A stretch of 64,000 nucleotides of DNA from Anoplopoma fimbria (Eukaryota; Chordata; Actinopteri; Perciformes; Anoplopomatidae). This document shows, piece after piece, positions 52,539-63,705 of this stretch. Both the position numbers and the translations under genes were made by a program. How positions within the stretch are numbered: position 1 is the stretch's first letter; each line of letters opens with the position of its first letter. A model generated the notes under the pieces. The model was not told the DNA's origin. It saw nothing but the letters and a program-made list of their open reading frames with translations, and searched no databases. The stretch lies in contig NC_072451.1 in the NCBI RefSeq assembly GCF_027596085.1, positions 10,803,098-10,867,097 of the forward strand. The letters run 5' to 3'.

Positions 52539-53270
52539 AGGCAGCAACTTTATCTGTTCAACAGCCTGGAGCAGGGAGAGTTGAGCCATGTGGAGCTCAC
52601 TCTGTTGTGTCTGCTCTTTTTTATTCTTTTCTGCAGAACAGTGTTTTTCAGCATGATGTGCATGTCTCATGATTTCAGACAGTCTGGCATTTTCCCAATC
52701 GACACAGCCTTCCTTAACCCGTCTTCCAATTTCTCCATGCAGACCATCCACGAAGGCATTACGCAGGTGGGTCTCCCACATACCACATTCTCCTCCCAGG
52801 TTCATAGGCTCCTCTTGTCCGCTGTGGAGGCTGTAGACCTGATGGAGCCTGGTGTAGTACTCATCAATGCTTTCGTTAGCGCTCTGTTTACATGTGGTGA
52901 TTTTCTTCATGTCAACTCTGACGGGGAAAGCCGTTGTGATCTCTTTCCAGGAATCTGGAATAGGGGTTGTTGTCCTCGTTATCCCAGTCAGCTGATTTGA
53001 GCCGCCTGTCATCTGTTCCAAATGCTACCTTTATTTTAGCATAGTTTGCTGCGCCCAGATGTTTAAGGAGCAGTCTTTTCAGTTCGTTTTCAGTTGGCTG
53101 CCATTCTAGACAGAACATAAACAGTTGTTTTGCCAGTCTGTCTCCTCCTGCAGACAGTGGAGGAAGTTCTATGCGGGCCTGATCAATGTCTCTCGCTGTC
53201 GATGGACAAGGGTGGTGCCTTGTGCACCGGCTACCTGTACCATAGGTGCCTGGAGGGTCGTTTCATCCAT
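52539..53270 (-). pseudogene. gag: Retroviral Gag, N-terminal and capsid part
   Basis: The likely start is the ATG at 53268-53270, which follows an A-rich run. The first frame meets a stop near 53185, with homologous-looking coding continuing one frame over (frame at 52912-53118) and then in the frame of 52437-53021. At least two frameshifts are present. The capsid segment contains NAFVDGLHGEIG and a charged helix before the LINE junction. Gag would form the particle shell. The second half resumes at 51346. I cannot see a matrix myristoylation signal (no Gly after Met). Confidence 0.78.
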
Positions 53271-53288
53271 CTCTTCCTTTTTTTTTTT

Positions 53289-53452
53289 GAAGGGACATAA
53301 GGAGCAGGAGGGGGGGTAATATCTCCACACGGTGTAACTTAACATACAGAGAGACGAGGTTCTCGACCTTTAGAGTACACATCATAGTACATTTAATTCA
53401 AAACCTTTACACTATATACTTCCAACATACACTAATATAATTTTCCATTACA
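53289..53452 (-). repeat. Truncated 5' LTR of the endogenous retrovirus
   Basis: 164 bp matching 45432-45635 of the 3' LTR, with one rather than two copies of the U3 repeat. On the - strand it starts TGTAATGG at the junction with TGTT, then breaks off at 53289 into a 12-bp A run and, about 8 bp later, gag. The rest of U3, R, U5, primer-binding site and leader are missing, so this end has no promoter box. Confidence 0.92.
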
Positions 53453-53456
53453 TGTT

Positions 53457-54850
53457 ACAGGAACATCTAAAGCTTGTGTTATGGTGACCACAAGGGCTCA
53501 GAGTTCAAAGGAAGTTCTCAAGGAGTTGCCATTCTTTGGGGTGGAGTGGGAGTGCAGTAAAATGAGGCCTTTTAAGTCTAAAGCAGAAAGGAGAGACAAA
53601 TGGAAGGGCACAGCTAAAGTAACGGAGGAGATTTCTAAACCAAGTCATCCATTAGATTTAGACCTTCCACCAGATGTAGGTGCACTACAGAAGGAATACC
53701 CTACTTTAAAGCTTTGGTTTGACAAGGTGACAATAGTTGAGGGAGTAAAGCATGGTCGCCCAAACTGTCTAGATGAAGTTACCTATGTAATAAAACGGGG
53801 GATTCTCTATCAATGCAACAGAGATGTTCAGGCTTTAGCATTACCACAGCAGTTCAGACAGAGGGTGATGGATCTTGGCCACACAGTACCATGGGCAGGA
53901 CATATGGCATTTTGAAAACTTTGCGTAGGATTGCCAGTTGTCTTGTATGCCCAGGTATGTATAGCCAGATTTTGCAGTTCTGTAGTTCTTGTGAGAAGTG
54001 TCAGCTGACTTCACAAAGGAAGGTTGCACGGGCTCAGCTACAGCCATTGCCAATTACTGAGACTACTTTTGAAAGAATAGGCATGGATGTAGTGGGACCA
54101 TTAGAGAGGAGTTCTTCTGGTAACAGGTACATCTTGCTAATCTGTGATTATGCAACCTGCTATCCTGAAGCTTTCTCCATTAAAACTGAAAGCCAGAAAT
54201 GTGGCTAATTGCCTTTTACAGCTGTTCTCCAGGGTAGGCATACCTAGAGAGGTCCTGACAAACTGTGGGACAAATGTTATGTCTAATTTGCTACAGCAGG
54301 TCTATCAGCTGTTAGGCGTAAAGGGAATTAAGACCATCCTTTATCACCCCCAAACGGACGGACTGGTTGAAAGATACAGTCAGACACTGAAAAACATGCT
54401 GCGCAAGTTTGTGTCCCACACAGGAGCAGATGGGGACCAATGGCTGCCATATCTGCTTTTCGCCTACTGGGAGGTGCCACAGGCTTCAACTGGCTTTTCG
54501 CCATTTGAACTACTTTATGGACGCCAGGTCAGAGGGCCACTGGACATCCTGAAGAGCTACTGGGAAAATCCAACATCAAGGGGAGAGAACGTGGTAGCAT
54601 ACATAGTCAAGATGGGTGAGAGGTTGGAGGAGATGTCAGCACTGGTCCAGGAGAACATGAGGATGGCTCAACAGAACCAAAAGAAGTGGTATGACCAAAA
54701 GGCTAGAGAGGGTTTTTGAACCAGGGGGAAAGGTACTGTTACTGCTTCCTACTTCTGACGGCAAACTTTTGACCAAGTGGCATGGCCCTCACAAGACGGA
54801 TTGGTGAGGTCACCTATGAACTCTTTATGCCATAGAGGGTGAATAAATGA
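53457..54850 (+). pseudogene. Gmr1-like integrase (broken, one catalytic residue replaced)
   Basis: Integrase inserts element DNA. It starts right after the retrovirus, in phase with the protease frame. A zinc-binding HHCC segment (GHTVPWAGH, then CSSCEKC) spans two frames because of a shift near 53913. The catalytic core has GMDVVGPL (first Asp, near 54085), then a shift near 54185, then LTNCGTN where the second Asp should be: AAC (Asn) at 54261-54263. The Glu is at 54369-54371, with 35 residues between. HPQTDG and the FSPFELLYGR motif are conserved. A GPF/Y-like module (KWHGPH) and the linker to RT follow to about 55080. Loss of a catalytic acid and two frameshifts make it dead. Confidence 0.92.
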
Positions 54851-55079
54851 AAAAATAAATTTCATGTTAACCTGTTAAAGGAGTTCCAGGTTCACCAGGA
54901 GCCAACACACCATCAGCTGTTCGTTCGTGCAGTCCAGGATGAGGAGGTTTACGACAAGTTCTTTCCTGCAAGCACAGTGAAGTCCAGCCCAGTGAACCTG
55001 TCTCATCTGTCCACCTCTGAGAAGACAGATGTGGCACCTCAAAGCTCTTCAGAGAGGCACCAGGCTTCACCACCCTTAT

Positions 55080-55858
55080 CCAGCAGAAGATTCGGCTAAA
55101 TAAGGATGCTCCAGGGCGCCAGAGGAGCTACAGGATTCCTGAGCGGTTGGTTAAAGAGTTAAGGAAAGAAATCAAGTTGATGTTGCAACTGGGAATAATT
55201 GAGGTTTCCAGCAGTGAATGGTGCAGCCCTGTTGTGTTGGTACCCAAAAAAGATGCCCCACTGAGATTTTGTATTGACTTCCGGTACTTGAAGTCTGTGT
55301 CTCTATTGGATCCATATCCCATGCCCAAAATTGATGACCTGCTGGAGAGAGTTGGGAGAGCAAAGCACATCACCACCCTGGGCCTGAGTAAAGGCTTTGG
55401 GCAGGTTGCATTAGCACCGGAAGCTCGTGAATTGACAGCCTTTAGGACTCCATTTGGTATTTATCACTTTAATGTGATGCCATTTGGCCTCCATGGGGCA
55501 CCAGCTACTTTTCAGAGACTAATGAACCATGTTTTGAGAGATGTGTCAGAGTTGGCAGCTGCCTACTTGGATGATGTGGTTATTTTCAGCCAGTCCTTGA
55601 CGGAACACATGTCACATCTGCAACAAGTTCTTAATTGTATTAAAGCTGCAGGGTTAACCATCAATCCAAAGAAATGTGCAGTAGCCCAGAAAGAGGTTGA
55701 GTATTTGGGTTATGTCATTGGCTTGGGCGAGATCAAGCCTCAAGTGGGGAAAATGGAAGCCATTCAGGCCTTCCCTGTTCCTACCACCAAAAAGGTGAAG
55801 AGTTTCATGGGCCTGGTGGGGTGGTACTGGAAGTCCACTTTGCAGATCGTTCACTGGT
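55080..55858 (+). pseudogene. Gmr1-like reverse transcriptase (catalytic residue lost)
   Basis: The clear frame 55147-55860 carries the Gypsy RT blocks in order: a VPKKDAPLRFCIDFR fingers region, motif A, the MPFGLHGAPATFQRLM block, and AAYLDDVVIF (YLDD at 55564-55575), then NPKKC, VEYLGYVI and the thumb SFMGLVGWY. Motif A, normally LDL, reads LGL (GGC, Gly, at 55381-55383), removing a metal-binding aspartate. The frame stops at about 55858, just before RNase H. It lies downstream of integrase, the key order feature. Confidence 0.93.
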
Positions 55859-55861
55859 GAT

Positions 55862-56360
55862 TAACAACCTAACGAGCCTCGGCACCCAATAAAGTGCACT
55901 GGACCAAGAGTGCGACCAAGCTTTCGGGGAGCTAAAAAGCGCAATCTGCTCCCATTCGGTGCTGCAAAGTCCTGACGTCAACAGGCCATTCCCCCTGCAA
56001 ACAAACGCCTCTGGAGTGGGCCTCGGTGCTGTGCTTTTGCAGGAAGTGGACGGTGATATGAAGCCAGTTGTGTTCCTCAGTCGCAAGCTTAAGGACAGGG
56101 AGACTAGGTATTCTACTGTGGAGAAGGAGTGTCTGGCAATGAAGTGGGCCATTGACACACTCAGATACTACCTCCTAGGACAACACTTCTACCTGGAGAC
56201 TGATCATCGTGCCCTACAGTGGTTGCATCGAATGAAAGACGCCAATATGCGCATTGCTGGATGGTATCTGGCTCTGCAGCCATATTACTTTACTGTCCAC
56301 TACAGATCAGGGAAGACAAACACTGTGGCTGACTGTTTGTCTCGAGTACATGAAGTTTAA
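55862..56360 (+). pseudogene. Gmr1-like RNase H (catalytic residue lost)
   Basis: RNase H removes the RNA strand of the hybrid. The ORF 55959-56360 contains FPLQTNASGVGLGAVLLQ, where the first catalytic Asp is Asn (AAC at 56004-56006), then STVEKE (Glu kept), and YLETDHRALQWL (Asp kept), ending with the DCLSRV motif typical of Gypsy RNase H. It is joined to RT by about 100 bp with stops or a frameshift. Stop at 56358-56360. Confidence 0.9.
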
Positions 56361-56364
56361 GGTA

Positions 56365-57627
56365 TGTAGCGAGGTTGGAAAGGCCTGAAGTGACTAACAA
56401 CCCGAGACATTCATTCCCCCCCCTCTCTGGTATTTCATCTCTACAGAGGAGGTTTCAATACACTTTCGCAGAGACACTCCCAAAACCCCCACTCTATAAA
56501 GGCGTCAGGGCTGACACTCCACAGGCTGAGAGGAAGATCTCAAGTCAAGATACGAAGTCAGCCCGGAAAATCCGAACCAATGAATAACCTTCTTCCTCCT
56601 CTTTTTTCTATCCGATAACTGAACATCTGGTCTTCCCAGGTCACATCATAAACTACTTGGGTCAAGGAAACAGGAACTGACCCTTAGTGTTTTGCAAACA
56701 TTCTCTGAAGCTAATAACACTGTATACGTCTTTGGAATATTCAATAACCCCAATCAAAGTATGTCACAATTGATCTTAGAATTATTCTTTTAAGCAAGCC
56801 TTATTTTATTCTAGTGGACATCTGTTGATCTCCTGAGATATCAACTTTAATTATCATTTAGGCCAAACAAGATTAGTTTGAGTATATCAACGAGTAGCCT
56901 GAGTTATCAAAGTATTCAGAGCTATATCCCTCTCCAAACACCGAACCGGATCCAACGCCCATCTTGAAGCAAGACACAAAGAATTCAGAGACTTTTGCCT
57001 GCTGACTGGGTGAGAATCCCGGAGACAGCGGAGAGCCACCGGTCTGTGAACCCTCAACTTCACCCTCTTCACCTCCGACGGACCGGAAAGTCCGACGGCA
57101 GAGCTGAAACTACCAGGACCGCTGAAGCAACTGCAGGGACCCGCAAAAGGCATCTGGACCCCATGGCACAAAGTAGGAACAATCAACGTTACTATGATCC
57201 TGAGTTGGTGTAGGAGATATATAAGCTCTGAATAATAAATTAGATTGACCGGGTAGAGTAGGGATCAGAGAAAGAGGAGCCGCAACTTTTCTTCACTATT
57301 TGATATAATATTGCCTGATTATTTGAAATCCATTCATTCATGATTTGTATTCTTGTTTAATTAATAATCCTGTCATCCATTCATTTAATTAGCTTTTTAA
57401 TAAATTACCCATTTATCACCAAGTCGTTGTCTGTCATATTGTTTCAAAAGGTGGGAACTATGAGGTCACTGAAATCAGAACTTACGCCTGAGATATTGAG
57501 ACTGGAAAATTTGTTACCAAATTATTGATCGTATTTTTATTTGTTTCTTCTATTCAGAAGTGGTGCCCCACAATTTTTTAACGTAAGCAATATTTTTTAT
57601 TTTAACGTAGTTATTAACAACGCTACA
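56365..57627 (+). mobile_element. Solo LTR, 1,263 bp, inserted in the Gmr1-like element
   Basis: Begins TGTAGCG and ends CGCTACA, a perfect 7-bp inverted end of TG...CA form, flanked by GGTA (56361-56364 and 57628-57631). Candidate promoter boxes CTATAAAGG (near 56494) and TATATAAG (57218-57225) and an AATAAA at 57234-57239 suggest + orientation. Removing it leaves the Gmr1 stop and polypurine tract close together, as in the second Gmr1 copy. The 99- and 72-codon frames inside are not recognisable. The 4-bp duplication and long LTR suggest a retrovirus-like source, but the family is unknown. Confidence 0.87.
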
Positions 57628-57641
57628 GGTACTATGTCCTC

Positions 57642-57661
57642 GCAGGAGAGGGGGGAGGAAA
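57642..57661 (+). other. Polypurine tract of the Gmr1-like element
   Basis: GCAGGAGAGGGGGGAGGAAA ends exactly at the TGTAATGAAGG start of the 3' LTR. It primes plus-strand synthesis. Confidence 0.95.
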
Positions 57662-58445
57662 TGTAATGAAGGGAATCTCCATTACAAGCAATTGTAGCAC
57701 TTCAAATACAGGACTGCTTCAGGAAAGAAGAGACACACTCAAAGGGTTGAATGTTTTATTGAGATGTGTTGATTGGTTTTCTGTTGAATGTCGTAGCTGC
57801 CACTGTTTAAAGTGTTTAGAGGCTGGGCTAAGTATAAACATGATTCGTTTAACTAGATACATGATCATTTCCAATGATTTAGGTTATAAACTGATTGATT
57901 GTGCAGTCAAATAACAGGAAATGTGTTTTGCGTTAAAGTCACTTACCTCTGTTGTGTCTCCTCTCCAGGGTGTTCGGGCTAAAGGCTAAAAGAGTCCCCA
58001 TTGTTCCTGAACAACACTTTATAGTTCTGGGAGGTACCAAGTATTAAATGAGTATAGGGGTGTAAGTTAAGTTGAATTTCCCCTTCAGGCTTAAGATTAC
58101 TTTATTGTAAGGTGTAACACCAATAGAGACCATTTAGATAATTGGCATTAGGGTAATATGAAATGTATTTGTGTGATTTAGGTAATTGTGTTAGGGGAGG
58201 GGCAGAGTTACCTATACGGTGGTGAGGTTGAGGTCCTCGTCAAGGCCATGCTATATAAGGCTGCCAGTAATCACCAAGCAGTGTCGCTGCCAGGACCACA
58301 TGCTGCCCCTGCGGCATTGTTTGATGAGATGTTTTATGTTTATTTGTTAATTGTTGGTGGAATAAACACCTGGTTGGTCTTCACATAACCTCTGTGTCAA
58401 GCCTCCTGCTTTTTAAACTCCAGCTGCTACGTGGCCATCCTAACA
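57662..58445 (+). repeat. 3' LTR of the Gmr1-like element
   Basis: 784 bp, matching the 5' LTR throughout. It has the CTATATAAGG promoter box at 58251-58260 and an AATAAA near 58361. It ends ATCCTAACA, followed by the GTCAG duplication. A deletion removes one of two ATGTATTTG words that the 5' LTR has. Confidence 0.97.
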
Positions 58446-58450
58446 GTCAG

Positions 58451-58849
58451 CATCTCTCCAAAATTTGTAGCCAAATGAAATTCCATGGCAGCGTTTGGTA
58501 ACAGCAATCAAAATAAAGAATGCAATAGAATGCTTGGCGTATACACGTACCATTCAGACTAGCCTATGTCAACTGGCTGTTGTATGTCAATGGAACTTCA
58601 CATTGAGCATTTCTTCCATTGTTGTTTCTGAAAACATAAAGCGTTTTACTAAAATTTACTTTTCCTATTCTATGTTTTTTCAGCCATGTCTGAACTAGCC
58701 ACCCTCGACTTTCTTATGGACTCGTCTGTCGAGCCATAACAATTAGCCCAGGTTCGAGGGTAAATGCCATTGACTGAAGCATAAGGGGACTAACCACACC
58801 ACTGAATTGGGAATTCTTTGCTGATACCAAGGACACCTCCAAAAACAGA
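58451..58849. other. Non-coding flank right of the nested element
   Basis: No gene or repeat is supported. It continues the pre-insertion sequence of 42,301-42,692 across the GTCAG site. Confidence 0.5.
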
Positions 58850-59420
58850 CGGACATAGAGTTTATTAAACTGGTCAAAGCAGTCAAATTTAATCTCATGA
58901 ATTTTAGATATATAAGAAACAGTCTAACCATGTAGGCTGAGAAACTGTATTTTAATCTGACCTACTGCTTAACCAGCTGGGCACAAGCCAGCAGCACAAC
59001 ATTAAAATCTATTCATATTCTCCATAAACAAGCTCTAAAAACACTTGATTAAAAAAAACAAAAGTCACCATCCCTGCAATATCCTAACCAAACACCATAT
59101 CTTGAGTTGGGAGAACCTCATTAAATTCACTGATGTGTCTGGTTTTTAAAATTTTACATGGAATGGCCCCGCCTCCACTGTCATTTTATTAAACAACCCA
59201 AAGCAGCAGATACACTAGATCTGCTTCAAGATTGTATCAGATTGTGTCATTCAACATAGGTCAAGCTCTTTTAGCAAATCTACATTCTCTGTGAAGGCAG
59301 CACACTTGTGGAATGCCATCACACATATGCACAAAAAACACATACAAAACATAGCCTTAAGGAATGGCTTGTTGCCAATCAGGCGTGCAAGCATTGATGT
59401 ACTGTCTGTCCTGCCTGCTT
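58850..59420 (+). pseudogene. Fragment of a second non-LTR retrotransposon RT C-terminus
   Basis: Reading frames with several stops contain HRVY-FIKLVKAV-like and LYFNLTYCLTSW segments, then ALKTLD and SWENLIKFTDV, and later a FKILHGMAPPPL segment. These match the post-catalytic region of a LINE family widespread in fish. No catalytic core, no 5' part and no clear ends. It differs from the LINEs at 16800 and 51354. Confidence 0.6.
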
Positions 59421-59734
59421 GTTTCGCCTATATGTGCATTTGTCTTGTTCAGTGTTGCTATTTTCCATTTTGATGTGTATGTTATGTGCCTCAGTGTTGT
59501 ATATGTGCTTGTACTGTAGGTGTGTTTGTTCAGCCTGACGCATGCTGCAGCCTGTTATGTCTGCTCTGCTCTAGTGTCTTATGTACACTTTGATTTTGCT
59601 TATATGTGCATTGGTTTTGTCTATATGTTACTGTTTGTTTATCTATGCATTTTAATTCTATTTTTATTTTAAATTTTGTAATTAGAGCATAGAGTAAAGT
59701 ACCATTTTAATGCTGATGACACCCAGTTATATGT

Positions 59735-60150
59735 CCCATTTCAACCATAGACTGTATGTAGGAAGTGGACGTAGTAATAAGGACTTAACCCATTGGTTTG
59801 TGGACTGCTGTTATGAAGCCTTTGAGTCCAGCATTTCAACCGTCTCCATCTTGGAATACGGCTGTTGCCATTTTATTTACGCCATGAACGGAAGTTACCA
59901 TATTTGGAATGGAAAGAAACTTGAAACTGCAGATTGAGACCATAAACTGATGTTTACAATGTTTACTATGGTAATAAATCAAGTGAGAAGTAGGGTCATT
60001 TTCTCATAGACTTCCAAACAATCGGACTTCTTTTTGCAACCGGAGGAGTCATCCTGTGCTGGTCAGGAGAGAGAATAGAAGTTTTAAGACACTTCCGCAT
60101 CAACTTCCCTCTTCAAAACCGGAGGTTGCCTCCTGGTTATTTATTCATAA
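59735..60150 (-). repeat. Dispersed repeat family A, inverted copy
   Basis: The reverse complement shares AACCAGGAGGCAACCTCCGG, GATGCGGAAGTGTCTT, GTTGCAAAAAGAAGTC and TAAACATTGTAAACAT with the copy at 40705-41170, in the same order. It lacks the TAGACCATAAAGCAG block seen in the other two, so it has an internal deletion or belongs to a subfamily. Confidence 0.75.
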
Positions 60151-60544
60151 AAGATTGTAAGAATGCAAAAAAATTATACATTGCAAGAAACTGGTAACTC
60201 ATATTTACAGAAAGCAGCTAACGTTATTGTGTTCTCATGGCTCTGCTAATCAGCTTTAGCCTCACTACTAACACTGTAGAATATGAGGACTGAATATGTC
60301 CATCGTGAATAGTGTTCAAGTGAGGAGGTAGGTTTGTGATTACAAGCTGTAATGTTACTGCCACTATCCACTTTGGTTTGGCTAACTTTGTAGCTATTTT
60401 CATGACTGTTAGCCCGCTGTTTCTGCTCCGAGCCACTGGGCTCCTTTCATTAAACTGCCAACAATAGGTCAACTAGACACATCACAGCATAAGATGAACA
60501 ACTTAAATTTTACTCATAGCTAGACAGCCGGGCTGTATTTGTAT

Positions 60545-61430
60545 TTTCCAGCCCCTATCGATCGTCAGTATGCCCTTTGAGCGGTTGGGAAATCGACATT
60601 GTGGTCATGTTGAAAGGAGCGAAGCAGGCAACCATTACATGCTTGTAATAACAGACTATGCCACAAAATATACAGATGTTTTTCTGTTTGAAGTCAATAA
60701 AGGCAAAAACGGTGGCCTTTTGCCTTGTGCAGTTTTTTCAAGGGTCGACTTCCCCGTGAGATCCTCACAGACCGTGGAACTAACTTCATGTCCACTTTGT
60801 TAAAACAGGTTTACCAGCTGCTTGGTATTAAGAGCTTGAGGACAACCCCCTACCATCCTCAAACAGATGGCCTCACCGAATGCTTCAATCAGACTCTGAA
60901 GCAGATGCTATAGAAATGTGTGAATGACACTGGTATGGACTGGGATCAGGGGCTGCCCTACCTCCTCTTTGCATATAGAGAAGTACCCCAGGGCTCCACT
61001 GGTTTCTCTCCCTTTGAATTGTTATATGGTCATGAAGTAAGGGGCCCTCTCACCTTACTGAGGGAGATTTGGGAGGGGGAGCAGGCGGGGAGGGGGCGGT
61101 TAACATCATCTCTCATGTGGTTCAGATGAGAGACCGACTGGAAAGGATGAGTGAGCTTGCCCAATACCACATTGCAGAGGCCCAGCAGCGTCAAAAGACC
61201 TGGTATAATCGGTCAGCCCGGCAAAGGTCCTTCAACCCTGGCCAAAAGGTGCTCATACTCCTCCCCAGTAATGATAGTAAGCTGCTGGCAAAATCGGAAG
61301 GACCCTTTGAGATCCAGCAGAAAATTGGACCCACTACCTATCAGGTGTCACTCCGGGTAAGCCTCACTCCAGTAGAGTGCTACATGTGAACCTACTTAAG
61401 GAGTGGGTGGAGAGACCTGAGAAGAAAGCA
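60545..61430 (+). pseudogene. Second Gmr1-like element: integrase (truncated, frameshifted)
   Basis: The 5' end of the element is lost; sequence begins within integrase near the first catalytic Asp (TGCCCTTTGAGCGGTTGGG, 60569-60587, with a frameshift inside the Asp motif). LTDRGTNFMS keeps the second Asp, HPQTDGLTECFNQTLK keeps the Glu, and FSPFELLYGHEVRGPL and a GPFEIQQ module follow, so the catalytic triad is nearer to intact here than in the first element. It is spread over at least four frames, with a TAG at about 60912. It has the same integrase-first order as 42693-58445. Confidence 0.88.
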
Positions 61431-61559
61431 GAGGTGTTGCTGATCAGGAGGGTTCCAGAGGATGAAGAAGTGGAGGAGCAGTACTTGCCCATAGCTTTTT
61501 CCGTGGACCTGGATCTCGGCCACCTCCCTCCTCAGGTATCTAAACTCCATCTCACAATT

Positions 61560-62000
61560 TGATTCATATCCTACTCCCTGGATTGATGACCTGATCGAGC
61601 GCCTGGGAAAGGCAAGGTATCTAACCACCATAGATCTTTGCAAAGGCTATTGGCAGGTACCACTCACTCAACGCTCCAGAGACCTGACAGCCTTCCGGAC
61701 AACATGGGGTTTGTTCCAATTCACAGTTCTGCCCTTCGGACTGCATGGTGCTCCAGCAATGTCCCAGAGGCTGATGGATCAGGTACTGTGCGACCTGTCA
61801 GACTTTGCTGCAGCATATCTTGATGAAATTGTAATTTACAGCACCACCTCGGAAGAGCACCTTAAACATGTGGTGAGGGTGCTGGAGCATCTCCAGGCTG
61901 CCGGGCTGACCATTAATTCATCAAAATATGTCCTTGCCAAGGCCAAAACATTTTACCATTGCTTTATCCCCCATTTCTCTGCCAGAGCAGCTCCTCCCAC
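61560..62000 (+). pseudogene. Second Gmr1-like element: reverse transcriptase with two deletions
   Basis: The fingers region is deleted: integrase-tail sequence jumps to FDSYPTPWIDD-like coding near 61560. Motif A is normal (TTIDLCKGYWQV, three frames earlier than the ORF start at 61711), then LPFGLHGAPA, and AAYLDEIVIYS, where the YXDD box reads YLDE. After about 61955 the thumb is deleted and the frame resumes at PHFSARAAP. It could not polymerise DNA. Confidence 0.88.
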
Positions 62001-62490
62001 GGATTTGACTGGATCGAGATTTCCAAACCAGGTCCAGTGGACACAGGAGGCAGAGGCAGCCTTTCAGGACCTCCAACAGTCACTGAGTAAGAGCCCAGGC
62101 TTGTACAGTCCTGACTTTCAAAAACAGTTCATCCTTCAAACTGATGTTTCGGAGAGGGGTCTTGGAGCTGTTCTCCTACAGGGACCTGCAGAGGGACGAC
62201 ACCCAGTGGCCTTTATCCGCCGCAAGCTGTTCCCGGGGGAGGTCGGATACTCAACGGTGGAGAAGGAGGCACTAGCAATCAAGTGGGCCCTGGAGTCTTT
62301 CAAATACTACCTCCTGGGTTCACCCTGGAGACGGACCACAAGGCTCTCCAGTGGCTTGAGAAAATGAAGGACACCAATGCACGGATCACCCGATGGTACC
62401 TGGCATTGCAGCCATTCGGGTCATTATCCATCACATTCCAGGAAAGGACAACTGCGCAGCAGATTACCTCTCTCGCTGTCCCAGCGAGAA
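62001..62490 (+). pseudogene. Second Gmr1-like element: RNase H
   Basis: QTDVSERGLGAVLLQG keeps the first Asp, STVEKEALAIKWAL the Glu, and LETDHKALQWL (in the frame at 62283) the second Asp. A single frameshift near 62320 separates them. The domain ends with ADYLSRCPSENF, directly before the polypurine tract. Confidence 0.88.
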
Positions 62491-62507
62491 CTTTGAAGGG
62501 GGGAGTG

Positions 62508-62973
62508 TGTGGTGGCCTGGCCACATCACCATAATGAAAGTTACCTGGCTGCTGAGTTCTCCTTCCTGGTCTGACAAAAGATAGGGCTGAGGTGGAGCCT
62601 GGTTTTATGCAGAGGCCTGAGCCAAGGACCATACCAACAGCTCTGACAGCATGGGGGGATCTGGGCGTTTTGTGTTACCTTTTAGTTCTTGTCTGTGTTT
62701 TCCTGCCCTGTATGCTTTTGTTGGTTTGGTCAGCCAGTATATAGTTTTCCCTTAGCCTCATTCTGGGAGGTCTGTTCACGGAATTAACGTCTTGTGTTGT
62801 TAGCCTTATTCTTCAATAGAGTTATGTTTTGTTGCCTTCCTTCATAGGGGCCCTATAACTCTGTTAATTAATTTCTTTGTAGATGATTGTCATTGAAAAA
62901 ATGTTGGGAAAATAAACCCACTGTTGAATTCTGCCTCACTTAAAATTTCTTTAAAAGTCCCAGTACAGCCACA
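62508..62973 (+). repeat. 3' LTR of the second Gmr1-like element
   Basis: Starts TGTGGTGGCC, right after the polypurine run GAAGGGGGGAGTG (62495-62507), and ends CAGCCACA, giving TGTGG...CCACA ends. A GTATATAG box lies near 62739 and AATAAA near 62911. It differs from the LTR of the first element, so the two Gmr1 copies are different families. Its 5' partner is not in the window. Confidence 0.85.
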
Positions 62974-63469
62974 CCTATTGGAAATTGGCTGCTGTTTCCA
63001 CACTCCAAATATTCAATATATCCAGGTTTTCCCACCCTAACAGGAGTTTTGGGGAATTGTAAGTCAAGAAGGGTCTGTACACATCCCTAAGGTCAAGTGA
63101 ACACCCAAATATATTATACTACATATGTGTACAGTCTTGAGATAGGCATACTTTAATGAGCTTATGAATATCAAAAGCAAAGCAAATAAAATCTAAATCT
63201 AAACATCTTAAGTCAAGTGTCTGTATGTGATTCACACATGTTCTGGGATATCCTTAGTTTTGGTCAAATGGATAAACACTGTAATGTCAATCAGGAAGTG
63301 GTTAACGAACAGGAATCCATATTCACTGGACTTATGAACTCCTCAGCCCAAGGTTCTGAGTGAGTATTTGAGATTGTTTGAATTTGGTAAATAAGATCCC
63401 TGTAAGCGCTTGGATTACAACAGTGGCTACTCTCACTGGGTTCCACATTAGTATTTTGAACAATACTTC
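62974..63469. other. Non-coding sequence, nothing recognised
   Basis: AT-rich flank without a supported gene or repeat. Confidence 0.45.
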
Positions 63470-63705
63470 ATCTACCCAGCCATTATTATTTTAAACGCTT
63501 ATCTTGTTCATGGTCACTGCTGACATTGGACGAAGGGTAAACCCGGGACAGGTCGCCAGACTATCACAGGGCTGACACATAGAGACAGACGACCATTCAC
63601 AGGCAATTAAGAGTCATCAATTAACCTAAGCAGCATGTCTTTGGATTGAGGGAGAACCCACGGTGCCATGGGATGAACATGCAAACTCCACAGAAAAAGG
63701 CCAGC
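63470..63705 (+). repeat. Dispersed repeat resembling a widespread teleost LINE 3' region
   Basis: Contains GGACAGGTCGCCAGACTATC, CACAGGGCTGACACATAGAG, ACAGACGACCATTCAC, GCATGTCTTTGGATTG and GAACATGCAAACTCCACA in the order found in a very common fish repeat. Non-coding. Ends are approximate. Confidence 0.65.

Noticed and set aside
56887..57213. 99- and 72-codon frames as an accessory gene of the Gmr1 element
   Set aside because: They lie inside the solo LTR defined by GGTA duplications, so they are not part of Gmr1 and have no recognised domain.
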